Below are positions 46,778 through 59,725 of a stretch of 64,000 nucleotides of DNA, piece by piece (positions within the stretch are counted from its first letter, which is position 1; every line of letters begins with the position of its first letter). The notes under the pieces are model-generated. The model was not told where the DNA came from, searched no databases, and worked only from the letters and a program-made list of their open reading frames with translations. The stretch lies in the NCBI GenBank assembly GCA_903813345.2, contig CAIIXF020000001.1:1178001-1242000 (forward strand), in the 5' to 3' direction. This DNA is from Owenia fusiformis. Its lineage: Eukaryota; Annelida; Polychaeta; Sabellida; Oweniidae. The position numbers and the translations under genes are program-made.

Positions 46778-48062
46778 TTTGTTTAACAAAATAATTTTGT
46801 TTCTAATTTTGTTTATTAACTTAATTATTCATAATAGAAATTAATTTATTAAATAAAGGAACAAAAGTATATAAAGTTGTGATTTTGATGAATATCAGAA
46901 TCACTAATCATAATAATTTGGTTATCTAATTAACATTTATTAATAAAGATATTTAATGTAAAAAATACTTTTTGAACATGGTCTTTCATTGTATTTCACT
47001 GCATTGCAAGAAAGACCATTGCATTTCATTGCATATCATGATCAATCATTGTTTTTCATTGCATTTCATGGTGATAGTTATGAGTATGGCAATGAAATAC
47101 CATGGTATGACCATAGTATTTGGTGGTCAGGTTTGACAATAAAATGCCATGAAATACCACCAACCATGAAATGCAATTATAAAACCATGATAAATGAGAG
47201 TTATGATTTTGGCAATGAAATGACATGGTATGACCATGGTAATTGATTGTCACACCAAACAATGAAATGCCATGAAATGTCATCAACCATGATATACCAT
47301 GGTAATACCATGGTAAATGATGGCCAGGTACATAACAATAAAATATCATGGTATGACCATGGCATTTGATTGTCACATCGTACAATGAAATACCATCAAC
47401 CATTATATACAATGGTAATACCATGGTAAATGATGGTCAGGAACAAGGCAATGAAATACCATGGTATAACCATGGTATTTGATTCTCAAATCTTATAATG
47501 AAATGCCATCAACCATAATATACCATGGTAAATTATGGTCAGGAACATGGCATTGAAATACCATGGTATTTGATTGTCACATCTTACAATGAAATGCAAT
47601 CAGTCATGATATACCATGGTAATACCATGGTAAATAATGGTCAGGAACATGGCATTGAAATACCATGGTATTTGATTGTCACATCTTACAATGAAATGCA
47701 ATCAGTCATGATATACCATGGTAATACCATGGTAAATTATGGTCAGGAACATGGCATTGAAATACCATGGTATTTGATTGTCACATCTTACAATGAAATG
47801 CAATCAGTCATGATATACCATGGTAATACCATGGTAAATAATGGTCAGGAACATGGCAATGAAATACCATGATAATAACATGGTATTTGATGGTTAACTT
47901 TGAACATGAAATACCATGAAACATGGTATAACATGATATACCATGGTAAAAAATTGACCAAAAAACATCATTGCCACCATGGTCAGAGTTGATGGTAATT
48001 TCATTGCCGATCATGATAGACCATGGTAAACCATGGTATACCATGGTTTACGTTTAAACATG
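46778..48062. mobile_element. CCATGG-palindrome element, copy A
   Basis: A ~200-bp AT-rich head (46778-46980) is followed by ~1.08 kb built almost wholly from CATGG/CCATG and ATTTCATTGCAT words, ending CGTTTAAACATGG. Head, body and tail match copy B at 56878-58156 closely. The perfect palindrome ATACCATGGTAT occurs many times. At 47541-47850 a 102-bp unit repeats exactly in period (AGGAACATGG at 47541, 47643, 47745 and 47847). Long frames appear on both strands because 102 is divisible by three; they are low-complexity and probably not genes. It lies inside the 44248-48785 element. The family is unknown. Confidence 0.75.
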
Positions 48063-48789
48063 GCAAGGATGCCACTTAACAGTTCTGGTATTTTTGAGGT
48101 CCCAACCCTCTATTAATGGGAATAGTTAACCATTGTAAAGCTACTCATGGTTAACTGACAGAATTGATTGTATCTTCAACTAAGAAGTCAATAAAATGTT
48201 AAAACCAGAAGAAAACCACACCAACTTTCTTCTATTTACCAGGGGTAGGGCACTATAAAGTCATATTAAAATTACAAAATAGTACTTCATCACTATAATA
48301 GATGTATTACAATATCACACATAGCTTGGGAATGTTGTTAGAATACTACTTTGAGCTGTTAAAGTTATCATATTTTGCTTGAAGCTACAAATATAAAATA
48401 AGCAAGAAAAAAATGACAAAAATTGCATATTTTTTTCTAATTAATTGTATTTTTCCGAAACCAACAAAGATATCAACCTATAACTTTAGGATAGTATTTA
48501 TCTCTGTACTAACAATGTATGCCGTAGAACTCAGAACAATAGTTTACATATCCTTTGAGTTATGAACTAATATTATAGTACCCCCTAAGATAATTTCCTA
48601 GGGGGGTAAAAACGCTAAAATTCAGTGTCGTGACCACCCCGTTGAGCTGTCATCTTTTAATATCTTTATCAGCATGAAAAACTGATCCAGAAAAAATAGG
48701 TCTGTTGCTTTTTCTAAAAAATACCTCAAAAACTCTTTCCCTTGAGATATTCTGAAATTGGAACCTGTCTATTATTATAACCCCTAAGG

Positions 48790-51775
48790 GCTACTTTCAG
48801 CAATTTTCAACGCTTTTTTAGCCAGTGATATTTATATACATCCATCAATAGAATACCTTAAATTTAAATACAAATTAAAAGACAAAACTAACTAATTTGT
48901 AGAACTATTAAATCTAGCAGTTAACATGTATTAAGCAAAAACCAATTTAGACATCACAAAAATCATTTTTTATATGATCTTGCCACTTTAAATGATGTAA
49001 TTCATCCTGAAATAATCCTATTACCACATGCCAGTGTTATCTTAAGCTTATCCTCCACTGATAAAGTTTGTATTTTGTGGCTATCATTTACAAAAACTCA
49101 GGGACTAAACTAGGCAAAATAAATGACCATTTATACCATCCCAAATAAAGCTCTGATTAGAGGCTAATTCTGGATAGACTAAAAGTGGATGTGATTAGAA
49201 TGGAAATGGAATGGCTGGTTTAGGATGCCTGGTCATGTCTGTTCTTTAGGGAGATTTAAGAGATTCCATAGTCTTTTACAATATTGTAAAAAATGCAAAA
49301 AATGTTCTCGTGTATTTGTTGTATTTTAGCATCACTCAGCATATTTAAGCTAATTTAAATGTAGAGTCACGCAAAGTGGTATTATATTAGATTAAGATAA
49401 CGCCAGGATACGAGGTAATGCCATTGATTCGATATAGTCAAACAAACTATGGTCAATACAAAGTATATTACAATATATTAAATATTATCCCTAATAAGCC
49501 ATACCTTTGTATGTATATTAGACATTTGTACTTCTATATATTAATGTTTATTTAATCTACCAATCATTGATGTTTATATACATATATAATTAGAAATACA
49601 GATGGTTTTAATAATACAAATGCAGGTAATGAAACATTTGTATCTGTATTAACACCATCATCACTTAATGATTATATGTTTATTATAAAAAATACCTGTT
49701 TTAGGCCTATTTAAATACATACTTGACACAGATTTACTAAGCTGAACACTGTAGCTTACTTTAGCATGCGTTGAGATTTAAAGGGCTTTCTAAAGTGAGG
49801 CTCTATGTTTACAAATAGAAATCACCTGATCCTGGGATTTCTAGTTTATTGAATAGTTGACCTTTTCAGAGTTAAGGTTGTGTTTGCCTTATCTTTTGTA
49901 CTAAAGAATCAAGGTGTGTAAAGTAGTAGAGTAAGAATTTTGGTAACATGTTTGATCTTTAATGAAAATAGAAACTTTTCTTATATGATCAGTTATCAAA
50001 TGTCTATGGTTCTAAGTATATCAACCAGTTAACCTGATTTAGGACACAGAATTTGTCCAGAGTGAGTTGGAAACTACTGTAAATTTTATGAGATCACATG
50101 GGACAAACTGACTGTGGGAATATTAAAGCTGTAATATATCACCAAGGAGATAAATGAAATCTAAAAGATAACCATATCGACTAAGTCAAGTTTCTAAGCA
50201 ATTGGTAAGTAAAATACTATTTAGTTAGAGAATTATTGAACGATAGAACCTGATAAGTCCAGTATTGAGGACATAATGTGCACGAGATGACCATATCATA
50301 GAAAACTTTGTTGATCTGAAATTAATAAATATTTTTCTTGTTATCTGAGTGACATCACATCTATATAAACAAATGACAATAGACTATAGTATTTGACTTC
50401 ATTTTTGAGAGTTAAACCATGAATGAAGGAATATTATATACATCCTAATATAATTTCAAAGAGAATATTTAGATGACATGCAATTCTCTTTCATTCAATG
50501 AGGTGAAAGTTTATATGGCCTTAGTTTACATAGTTCTATTGATCAGGCTAATGGTAAGTTCCTGCAAGTTCAGCATTTCATATAAGCTAAGTAATACAAG
50601 GGAACAGAATATTTGGATACCCTTACATCAATTAGGACATCAGTTAGAATATAAGCATACAACAGAAAAAGTTGAATATCAGTGAAACAAATATTCTCTT
50701 ACAAAATTACATAAATACTGTTGCTCAAATACATCGGGTGATTGAAATTTTAAGAAATGATTCGATGTAGGAATCCATAGTGTTATTTTAGTTTCCTTAT
50801 TTTGATGTAAGGAATTAGCTGTGCAGTTCCACTATTTCATCAATCAATTATTACTGGTACAAGGCGCTCATTGGGAATAGCATTAAACTTTAATTCACTT
50901 GTGGTCATAAGAATTCAATATGGAATCACTGATAAATGAAATTGATGGAGAATAAATTTATGAAAATATCTACAGTTTTCAGTAAGGCATTGGGTGCATT
51001 GCGCTATATTGGATGTATCAAAAATCAAAAGATGGTTGATTCATGTAAGTATTTGAACGAGTCGATTGTTGATTTATATAAGAGATTTAAGTTGATTTAT
51101 TTTAGGGTGGTGGTCTCTATGTTAATAGAAAATTCCTTCTTTGTATATTGTTTGAAAACCATGACTTTAAATGAATCACCTTTAAATAAAACAGACATCT
51201 GTGAAAGGAGTACATTAAGCAATTTAAGTGAGTAAACAATATTAAAAGAAAGTGACGCTGTATTATATTGGGATCAAAACACTCATAAATCAAACATAGA
51301 GGAAAAATGTATACCATATGTATGTATTTTTACATTGTTTCATAAAACAGTTAAAGTACCAAAATACTGTAAGTGAAGGAGTGAAGGCCTGGATTCATGA
51401 CTGTTGATTAAGACAATGGAATAGCATGGTCAAACTACATGTACATGTATAATAATTTACAGTCCATTTTGCTTTTTCTATTATCCATCATAAACTTTAT
51501 TTTTAGGTATTGATGATATTCAATGTGATTATTAAACTGTTAAAGTGATATAATTGATTTGCAGTTAATTTTGACCTCAAAACATATATAATCATAACTA
51601 ATCTACTTGATATTATTCAGTATATGTTTGACATTTGTAAATTGGAATTTTCAATACTGGTATTGGCATTGTACATAGAAATATGTCTTACATTATTGTG
51701 ATGAATTGTTCTATTGTGTTTTATGGCTGTTTTTATCAGCGGAGCTCAGCTGTGCTATCTGGGTCAGGAGAGAAG
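48790..51775. other. Noncoding, no feature recognised
   Basis: Three kilobases of AT-rich sequence. Frames of up to 99 codons (for example 50936-51235) show no domain, splice context or coding bias that could be supported. Confidence 0.4.
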
Positions 51776-51782
51776 TAAATAA

Positions 51783-52000
51783 CACTTTGTTCAGAGGGGA
51801 TAGCACTTTGTTCAGAGGGGATAGCACTTTGTTCAGAGGGGATGGTACTTTGTTCAGAGGGGATAGCACTTTGTTCAGAGGGGATGGTACTTTGTTCAGA
51901 TGGGATAGCACTTTGTTCAGAGGGGATGGTACTTTGTTCAGAGAGGATGGCACTTTGTTCAGAGGGGATAACACTTTGTTCAGAGGGAATAATGCTCTAT
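51783..52000. repeat. 21-bp minisatellite, about 10 units
   Basis: The unit CACTTTGTTCAGAGGGGATAG recurs in register about ten times with few substitutions; degenerate units continue to about 52090. Because the unit is seven codons and lacks stops in several frames, both strands stay open (for example a TLFRGDS heptapeptide repeat). No evidence of translation. Confidence 0.85.
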
Positions 52001-52099
52001 TTCGAGATTGCACTTAATTCATCAGAGAAAACATTATGTTCAGAAGGGGGTAATATGATGTGCATTATGGTAACACAATGTTCAGAGGTATATTCTTAA

Positions 52100-53455
52100 A
52101 GTATAAATCATTCTTTGATTAAGTCAGAAAATCATGACACTTATGACTTTAATTCAGATTCAAGTTCTATTAAAATGCCATATAAGCCACAATTAAGACC
52201 ATTGATAAGGTCTTATCAGATTTAGAAACCTCAAAATCCTATCATGGCCAGAGAGAAGTGTTGTTAGCCAAAGTGATGCAGGGTAGTAGGCTGCAAAATC
52301 TGATTTGGTTCAGTCAGATACTTTGTGAGAAGGTCAGGGCCATTCATAGTCCAAGGCTATTTCTGTGATGTGAAGCATAGGGCAAGCTCAAATTAGAAGT
52401 TCCCAGTAAACCCAAAGTACATTGGTAGAGATAAACGTATAAGGCAAGCAAAAATGTGAGAATAAAAACTATTTGCACTGAAAATGTTTCATGAATCCTC
52501 CCCTGGTGTGATGTGTGTATTTCCATTAGGAAGTCAAAATGTTATTCAATATGGACAAAAAAGACATGAAATTGCCACTTAGTGGTTTATAACATGCTAA
52601 CAGGGAAAGAACAATTTCCTCCCCTCTCAGCTGGCCTCCTCTGTAACCAAATTGATTAGAAAGATTTGAAGATCATGCAAGCCGTCTAGTTTGGGTCATT
52701 TCTCATCTGAGTGTCTGTACTTTTCATTGCTTGGATTGATTTGTGAACAATTAAATAAAGATATATCATAATTCCTGGAAATCGTCATCGGCTAAAGGAT
52801 AGCTGGTTTGTAATTTGTGGAGAAATAAGATTGATTATGGCTTGGATGACAAGTTAAAGCATCTAACAGGTTTTTATGAAGGTAAGAGGAGGAAATAGCC
52901 ATTGATTTCCCCTATAATCTTTCACCAGTTTTATTGATTAATATTTTTATCCTGGTTTCATTAAAAATGTTTATGTTGAAGTGTTTTCAAACAAACCAGG
53001 AGATACAGATACAGTGTAATAATAATTGTGTTGAAATAATGTCAATGTATGAGGGAGGGATATATAGTCTAGGATGTTATTTGCCAAATTGCAGTCATTA
53101 AGGTAATCCTGCTATGTAATTACCCTCATGATATTGTACATAATAATCAGGAATTTTACATGAGACGTCTTATGCATATTTGAGTTATCCAATGATATTT
53201 CAATTGGAAGTCAAATTATTTCAAAATTTTTTTTTAGTTACATATAGACAAAAATGTATAATATCTTCAGTGTACATAAACATGTTATTGGTTTATCTGG
53301 TCATAGTGATGATCTAACAATGCACCTATAAGCCTCTATTATTAGTCAGGCCACAATGTAATTCACTTCCTCAGCTGATAGACTATGATATGCTGATATT
53401 ATTGATTATAACAAAATGTACTTTTACATCTTCATTGTTTTTATTGTGAGTGATA
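52100..53455. other. Noncoding, no feature recognised
   Basis: No exon or repeat boundary recognised. Confidence 0.4.
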
Positions 53456-53460
53456 ATTCC

Positions 53461-55147
53461 ACTCATTTACTGAAAGCACTCATAACATAGCACTCATTCA
53501 CTGAAAGCACTCATAACATACCACTCATTCACTGAAAGCACTCATAACATACCACTCATTCATTGAAAGCACTCATAACATACCACTCATTCACTAAAAG
53601 CACTCATAATATACCACTCATTTACTGAAAGCACTCATAAAATACCACTTATTCACTAAAAGCACTCATAACATAGCACTCATTCACTGAAAGCACTCAA
53701 CATACCACTCATTCACTGAAAGCACTCATAATATACCACTCATTCATTGAAAGCACTCATAACATACCACTCATTCACTGAAAGCACTCTTAACATACCA
53801 CTCATTCACTGAAAGCACTCATAACATACCACTCATTCACTAAAAGCACTCATAATATACCACGCATTCATTGAAAGCACTCATAACATAGCACTCATTC
53901 ACTGAAAGCACTCATTCACTGAAAGCACTCATAACATACCACTCATTTACTGAAAGCACTCATAAAATATCACTCATTCACTGAAAGCACTCATAACATA
54001 GCACTCATTCACTGAAAGCACTCATAACATACCACTCATTTACTGAAAGCACTCATAAAATACCACTTATTCACTAAAAGCACTCATAACATACCACTCA
54101 TTCACTGAAAGCACTCATAACATAGCACTCATTCACTGAAAGCACTCATAACATACCATTATTCACTAAAAGCACTCATAATATACCACTCATTCATTGA
54201 AAGCACTCATAACATACCACTCATTTACTGAAAGCACTCATAAAATATCACTCATTCACTGAAAGCATTCATAACATACCACTCATTCACTGAAAACACT
54301 CATAACATACCACTCATTCATTGAAAGCACTCATAACATACCACTCATTTACTAAAAGCACTCATAACATGGTACTCATTCACTAAAAGCACTCATAATA
54401 TACCACTTATTCATTGAAAGCACTCATAACATACCACTCATTTACTGAAAGCACTCATAATATACCACTCATTCATTGAAAGCACTCATAACATACCACT
54501 CATTCATTGAAAGCACTCATAACATACCACTCATTCACTAAAAGCACTCATAATATACCACTTATTCATTGAAAGCACTCATAACATACCACTCATTCAT
54601 TGAAAACACTCATAACATACCACTCATTCACTAAAAGCACTCATAATATACCACTCATTTACTGAAAGCATTCATAACATACCATTTATTCATTGAAAGC
54701 ATTCATAACATAGCACTCATTCACTGAAAGCACTCATAATATACCACTCATTCATTGAAAGCACTCATAACATACCACTCATTCATTGAAAGCACTCATA
54801 ACATACCACTCATTCACTAAAAGCACTCATAATACACCACTTATTCATTGAAAGCACTCATAACATACCACTCATTCATTGAAAGCACTCATAACATACC
54901 ACTCATTCACTAAAAGCACTCATAATATACCACTCATTTACTGAAAGCATTCATAGCATACCATTTATTCATTGAAAGCATTCATAACATAGCACTCATT
55001 CACTAAAATCACTCATAATATACCACTCATTCACTGAAAGCACTCATTCACTAAAATCACTCATAATATACCACTCATTCACTGAAAGCACTCATAACAC
55101 ACCCAAAAACACTCATAACATACCACTCATTCACTGAAAGCACTCAT
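53461..55147. repeat. 31-bp minisatellite, about 54 units
   Basis: Starts at 53461, 53492 and 53523 fix the period at 31 bp. The consensus halves are ACTCATTCACTGAAAGC and ACTCATAACATACC. Recurrent variants (TTTACT for TTCACT, TAAAAG for TGAAAG, AATATACC for ACATACC) are arranged in blocks, suggesting higher-order duplication. There are no unique spacers, so it is not a CRISPR array. The array ends about 300 bp before the promoter at 55.45 kb. Confidence 0.92.
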
Positions 55148-55448
55148 ATCAGTTTGCACTCATCGTTGCTTTTATAAATCCCCATGATGCACAAGCTTAA
55201 ATCAAGCTAATGTAATTTATCTTTCCATTCATTATAAGGTAGGTGGATGTCATTATTCTCTGAGCAACTTGCTTTCATATCTGCTAGCAATATTTTAACA
55301 AAACACTACCCTGCGTGCAGAGTCTAGTTAAACTACACTCTGCCTAGTAGAGACCATATTACAGTTTAGTAGCCCCACCCCCACGACGGATACCGGTGGC
55401 AGTTCGGGTAATAAATCGCTTTTGACCTACGCGCTGACCTTTCTTCCA

Positions 55449-55559
55449 CCAATCAGCGAGCTTGAAGAAACATATGCCAAATGCGTTCTAATTAAATATT
55501 CGCATGTCATCGGTCAATTTCGGGCTCAACGATGACGTCAGAAGGAATGACTATATATA
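55449..55559 (+). promoter_or_regulatory. CCAAT / CRE / TATA promoter
   Basis: In order: CCAAT (55449-55453), palindromic CRE TGACGTCA (55533-55540) and TATATATA (55552-55559), with GC content raised above the flanks. Transcription would start near 55583-55590, followed by the inverted CCAAT GATTGGCGCG. The motif order and spacing are those of a cAMP/CREB-responsive TATA promoter. The target gene is not identified. Confidence 0.65.
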
Positions 55560-55584
55560 GACCGTCGGTCAAATTTGGCCGACG

Positions 55585-55682
55585 AACACTGATTGGCGCG
55601 GTGAGTTCACAGGTTTATTTTAGTTTGAAAGAGTGAAGACGAAGCTCTCTTTTAAGAAGTGAAGTCAAACGAATGCAAAGGG
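55585..55682 (+). other. Candidate first exon downstream of the TATA promoter
   Basis: From the predicted start to a donor at AAAGG|GTAACA (55682/55683), with no ATG, so it would be noncoding. An earlier consensus donor (CG|GTGAGT at 55600/55601) would give an exon of under 20 nt. Purely a prediction from signals. Confidence 0.35.
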
Positions 55683-56089
55683 TAACAAAACACTCACTTA
55701 TCATTGAAACCTCTGCTGATTGATAATATTTACTCAAAATAAGTTGCTTTTCACAAAACATGAAAAAATTGCATACTGATCATGAGCTAACTAAATTAAT
55801 GATGGTGTTTTGTGGACTATTGTGTTGCCTTTTGTAAATGAATGTTGACCTTTAGATACTCTAATGGTTTCATAGACTGCACTAGATTATCTGTTCCACA
55901 TCATTTGAAACTGAATTTCCTGAATGGTAAGGGGAGAGGGTAGACATTGTTTCTTCACAAGTTAGATCAAAGTTTGGGATATTTGGGGTTTGTTTTCCAT
56001 ATGACACTTTATTTATATTTTCTGTTTAGCATGTGTATATACATATTTATTATGATCACTGTAAAATAAATGTTTGTGTCAGTCTGACT

Positions 56090-58156
56090 GCAATGGTGAT
56101 CAGAGCCATGTTGAAATGGACCATGGCCATACCATGGTATACCATGGTATGACCATGGTATACCATGGTATATGGCCATGAAATGCAATGAAATACCATG
56201 GTAATACCATGGCCGATCATGACGTTAAATGGCACCATTGCATTTCATTGTTAACAGTGCGTTTTTAACAAGGAGTTTTCCATTGAAAAAATACTGCCGT
56301 TTCGCAGTATTTCATGGTCAGAAACCATCAAATGCAATGATATCATGGTCAAGTTCTCGGCCATGATATCATTGCATTTGATGGTTTCTTGACCATGATA
56401 TCATTGCATTTGATGGTTTCTGACTATGAAATACTGTGAAACGGCAGTATTTTTTCAATGGGAAACTCCATGTTAAAAAAAACGCTCCTGACCATGAAAT
56501 GCAATGGTGCCATTTAACGATCATGATATACCATGGTATACCATGGTCAATTAACATGTAATTTTGTATCTAAAAAATACCACCGTTTCACAGTATTTCA
56601 TGGTCAAATACCATGAAATGCAGTGATATCATGGTCTAGACATTAAACCATGATATGCAATGGAGCCATTTAATTATCACGATCTACCATGGTATACTGT
56701 GGAAACTATACTTAAAATTTTGCATTTAAAAATACTGCTATTTTGCAGTATTTCATGGTTCCAAACCATCAAATGCAATGAAGTACAGTCAAGATGTTTA
56801 ATCGAAGACTGGAGGTTTGACTTACAAAATATTAAGTTGATCTCCTATTTAACTGACAACAGTCAAATAAAAGTAAAGCATATTTGTTTAACAAAAAAAA
56901 ATTGTTTCTAGGGTTATTAACTTAATTATTCATAATAGAAATTAATTTATTAAATAAAGGAACAAAAGTATATAAAGTTGTGATTTTGATGAATATCAGA
57001 ATCACTAATTATAATAATTTGGTTATCTAATCAACATTTATTAATAAAGATATTTCATGTAAAAAATACTTTTTGAACATGGCCTTTCATTGTATTTCAC
57101 TGCATTGCAAGAAAGACCATTGCATTTCATTGCATATCATGATCAATCATTGTATTTCATTGCATTTCATGGTTAAACGTGGTATTTCATTGCATTTCAT
57201 GATCCATTTCAACTCTGACCAATTTTAGACTTGAGACTCTTGTAGAGTTCTTTTTAGCAATGAAATACCATGGTATAACCATGGTATTTGATGGTCAGGT
57301 TTGACAATGAAATGCTATGAAATACAATCAACCACGAAATGCAATGATATGCCGTGATAAATGATAGTTATGATTATGGCAATGAAATACCATGGTGTGA
57401 CCATAGTATTTGATGGTCAGGTTTGACAGTAAAATGCCATGAAATACCACCAACCATGAAATGCAATGATAAAACCATGATAAATGAGAGTTTTGATTTT
57501 GGCAATGAAATGACTTGGTATGACCATGGTAATTGATTGTCACACGGTACAATGAAATGCCATGAAATGTCATCAACCATGATATACAATGGTAAATGAT
57601 GGTCAGGTACATAACAATAAAATATTGTGGTATGACCATGACATTTGATTGTCAAATTGTACAATGAAATACCATCAACCATGATATACAATGGTAACAC
57701 CATGATAAATGATGGTCAGGAACATGGCAATGAAATACCATGGTATGACCATGGTATTTGATTGTCACATCTTATAATGAAATGCCATCAACCATGATAT
57801 ACCATGGTAAATTATGGTCAGGAACATGGCATTGAAATACCATGGTATTTGATTGTCACATCTTACAATGAAATGCCATGAAATGCAATCAACCATGATA
57901 TACCATGGTAATACCATGGTAAATGATGGTCAGGAACATGGCAATGAAATACCATGGTATTTGATGGCAAACTTTGGACATGAAATACCATAAAACATGG
58001 TATAACATGATATACCATGGTATACCATGGTCAAAAATTGACCAAAAAAACATCATTGCCACCATGGTCAGAGTTGATGGTAATTTCATTGCCGATCATG
58101 ATAGACCATGGTAAACCATGGCATACCATGGTATCATGGTTTACGTTTAAACATGG
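56090..58156. mobile_element. CCATGG-palindrome element, copy B with extra palindromic block
   Basis: 58156 back to 56878 matches copy A (46778-48062), with the same head, similar CATGG body and the same CGTTTAAACATGG end. In addition 56090-56770 holds further CATGG DNA absent from copy A: a near-perfect ~190-bp-arm palindrome centred near 56370 (TGATATCATTGCATTTGATGG and complements; AATACTGCCGTTTCGCAGTATT). Either this is the full-length form and A is truncated, or two related elements are adjacent. No coding gene. Confidence 0.75.
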
Positions 58157-58159
58157 ATG

Positions 58160-59725
58160 TTCATGCAAAATGAAATGAATCAATATAAAGGTTTCTATAT
58201 AGGTGGTCTGAAGTCACCTAGAGAGCATAATTTGTCTCTACTTGGCAGTTAGGTGATATCTGAATTATAATTTGTAACCTATAAGATATGTCATATTTCA
58301 TTTCCTGAAATCAAACAGTTGGAAAATATGACAGTAACATATAATTTATGAATTTCATGATATTTTATTCATGTAATAATTATCTGTGATGCCTTTGAGC
58401 ATGTTACATACATGTGTAATCATCTCATTTAAACAACATGTGATGGCTGTCTGAAGATGTACATCACCTGATCATAAAAGGAAAAAGTGCACAGGGGTCA
58501 GTTGTCAATGACATCAATTTGTCTTTCCAGTCATTGGTAGAAAGGAAGACATGATTTAGAAATCTAGCTCTTTGATATTGTTTTTCACTCTTGAAATATT
58601 GTCAATTGTGCCAAATCAGATGCCTGAAAATATATTGCAGTATATTGATATCAACCAGTCTATTTCTTGGTAATATTTGTGAACTTCAAAATGTTATTTG
58701 TACAAATGAAATATGTTTGATCCAAGCAATACCAAATGCTTCCCAATTTATTCTGTGCCACTATTAATCAAAATTTCTATTGTTGCTTATATTGACCTTG
58801 TTGATTGGAAGAAAGCAAATGTTATACAACCAGGGTCTAATGGGTCTAAGGTCTAATGAATCTAAGGTCTAATGGATCTAGGGTCTAATAGGTCTCTTTC
58901 CCTGAAGACATCTGCAGCTTTCATCACTTGGATTAATTCAATAATTTTAAGATGTATTTTGGTTTCAAGCAATATTGTGCTTTATAATGTGTTAAGAGTT
59001 GGTACTTCAACTGCCTGGTTTTGTCATTTTGAACTTTGGATTTCAATTTGTATCTTCAATACATGAATACTAAATGGGAAGCAATATGCTTCTTTTACTG
59101 GAATATCCACCATAAGTGTGGCTTATATCACAAGTGCAGAAAGTTTGGGGACTGATGTTATCAAAGCAAGGAGTTCTACATACTAAATCAAAGTGGCCTG
59201 ATATTTATCAAAGGATTATAGTTTGGTGATCTTTAAATATTGACCAATCTCTCAATGGTCAAATCAGATTATGTTGCTCTTAATTCTGGCTTTGATTGCA
59301 TTATGTGCATGGAATGTTACTGTTGTGTTGTGGTTCAATATCATTAGGTAAGAAGTTGCTAGATTCCATTGAGGTGTTGGATACAAAGCTCTATGAGTAT
59401 CGTCATTTTTGTGTACATGTTTGGGAATTTTTTAATATGTTGCAATAAAGTTGACATTGGGTTGTGAGTTTAGTTAAATGGAACACAAAATGATATACTT
59501 TGACAAGGACTGATGTGAAAAAGCCTGTGTGTTGGGGATAATATTTTAGATATACACTGGAATAAAATTTGCATTGGATCGTCAGTGAGTGTGTGATTCT
59601 ACATCATATTTTATTCATACTTCATTTAAGCTTTTGTTTTAAATGTTAATTGTTTTTTGGTGTCTTTTTGGTGTTTTGGGGTATTTTCTACAAATAGGTA
59701 GAGTTATGTAGACTTCTAATTTTTT
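58160..59725. other. Noncoding, one short tandem repeat
   Basis: At 58833-58893 the phrase GGTCTAATGG recurs about five times (GGTCTAATGGGTCTA type). Nothing else is recognised. Confidence 0.4.

Larger units (their letters stand above)
44248..48785. mobile_element. 4.5-kb element with ~550-bp inverted arms
   Basis: The left arm (about 44248-44795) and right arm (about 48216-48785) are inverted copies of good similarity. Both carry AGACAGGTTCCAATT, GACAGCTCAACGGGGTGG, TCACGACACTGAATTTT, CCCCCTAGG, ATCCTAAAGTTATAGG and GCCCTACCCCTGG. The 3.4-kb interior has no recognisable transposase, polymerase or capsid gene. It holds a mariner-like MITE (45124-45332), a dispersed repeat (46055-46260) and a CCATGG element (46778-48060). 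An arm fragment also lies at about 7075-7240. The family is unassigned and no target duplication was readable. Confidence 0.7.

Noticed and set aside
44248-48785. Polinton-like element, suggested by the long inverted arms
   Set aside because: No polymerase, integrase or capsid-type gene is recognisable in the 3.4-kb interior; treated as an unclassified non-autonomous element.
51706-52099. Repeat proteins from the 21-bp array
   Set aside because: Open on both strands with no splice or start context; a minisatellite artefact.
53461-55147. CRISPR-like appearance of the 31-bp array
   Set aside because: Repeats are directly abutting with no unique spacers, and the genome is eukaryotic; it is a minisatellite.
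47056-58089. Long frames on both strands in the CCATGG elements
   Set aside because: They are low-complexity H/G/I/S/M-rich readings of palindromic repeats, present on both strands, with no domain.
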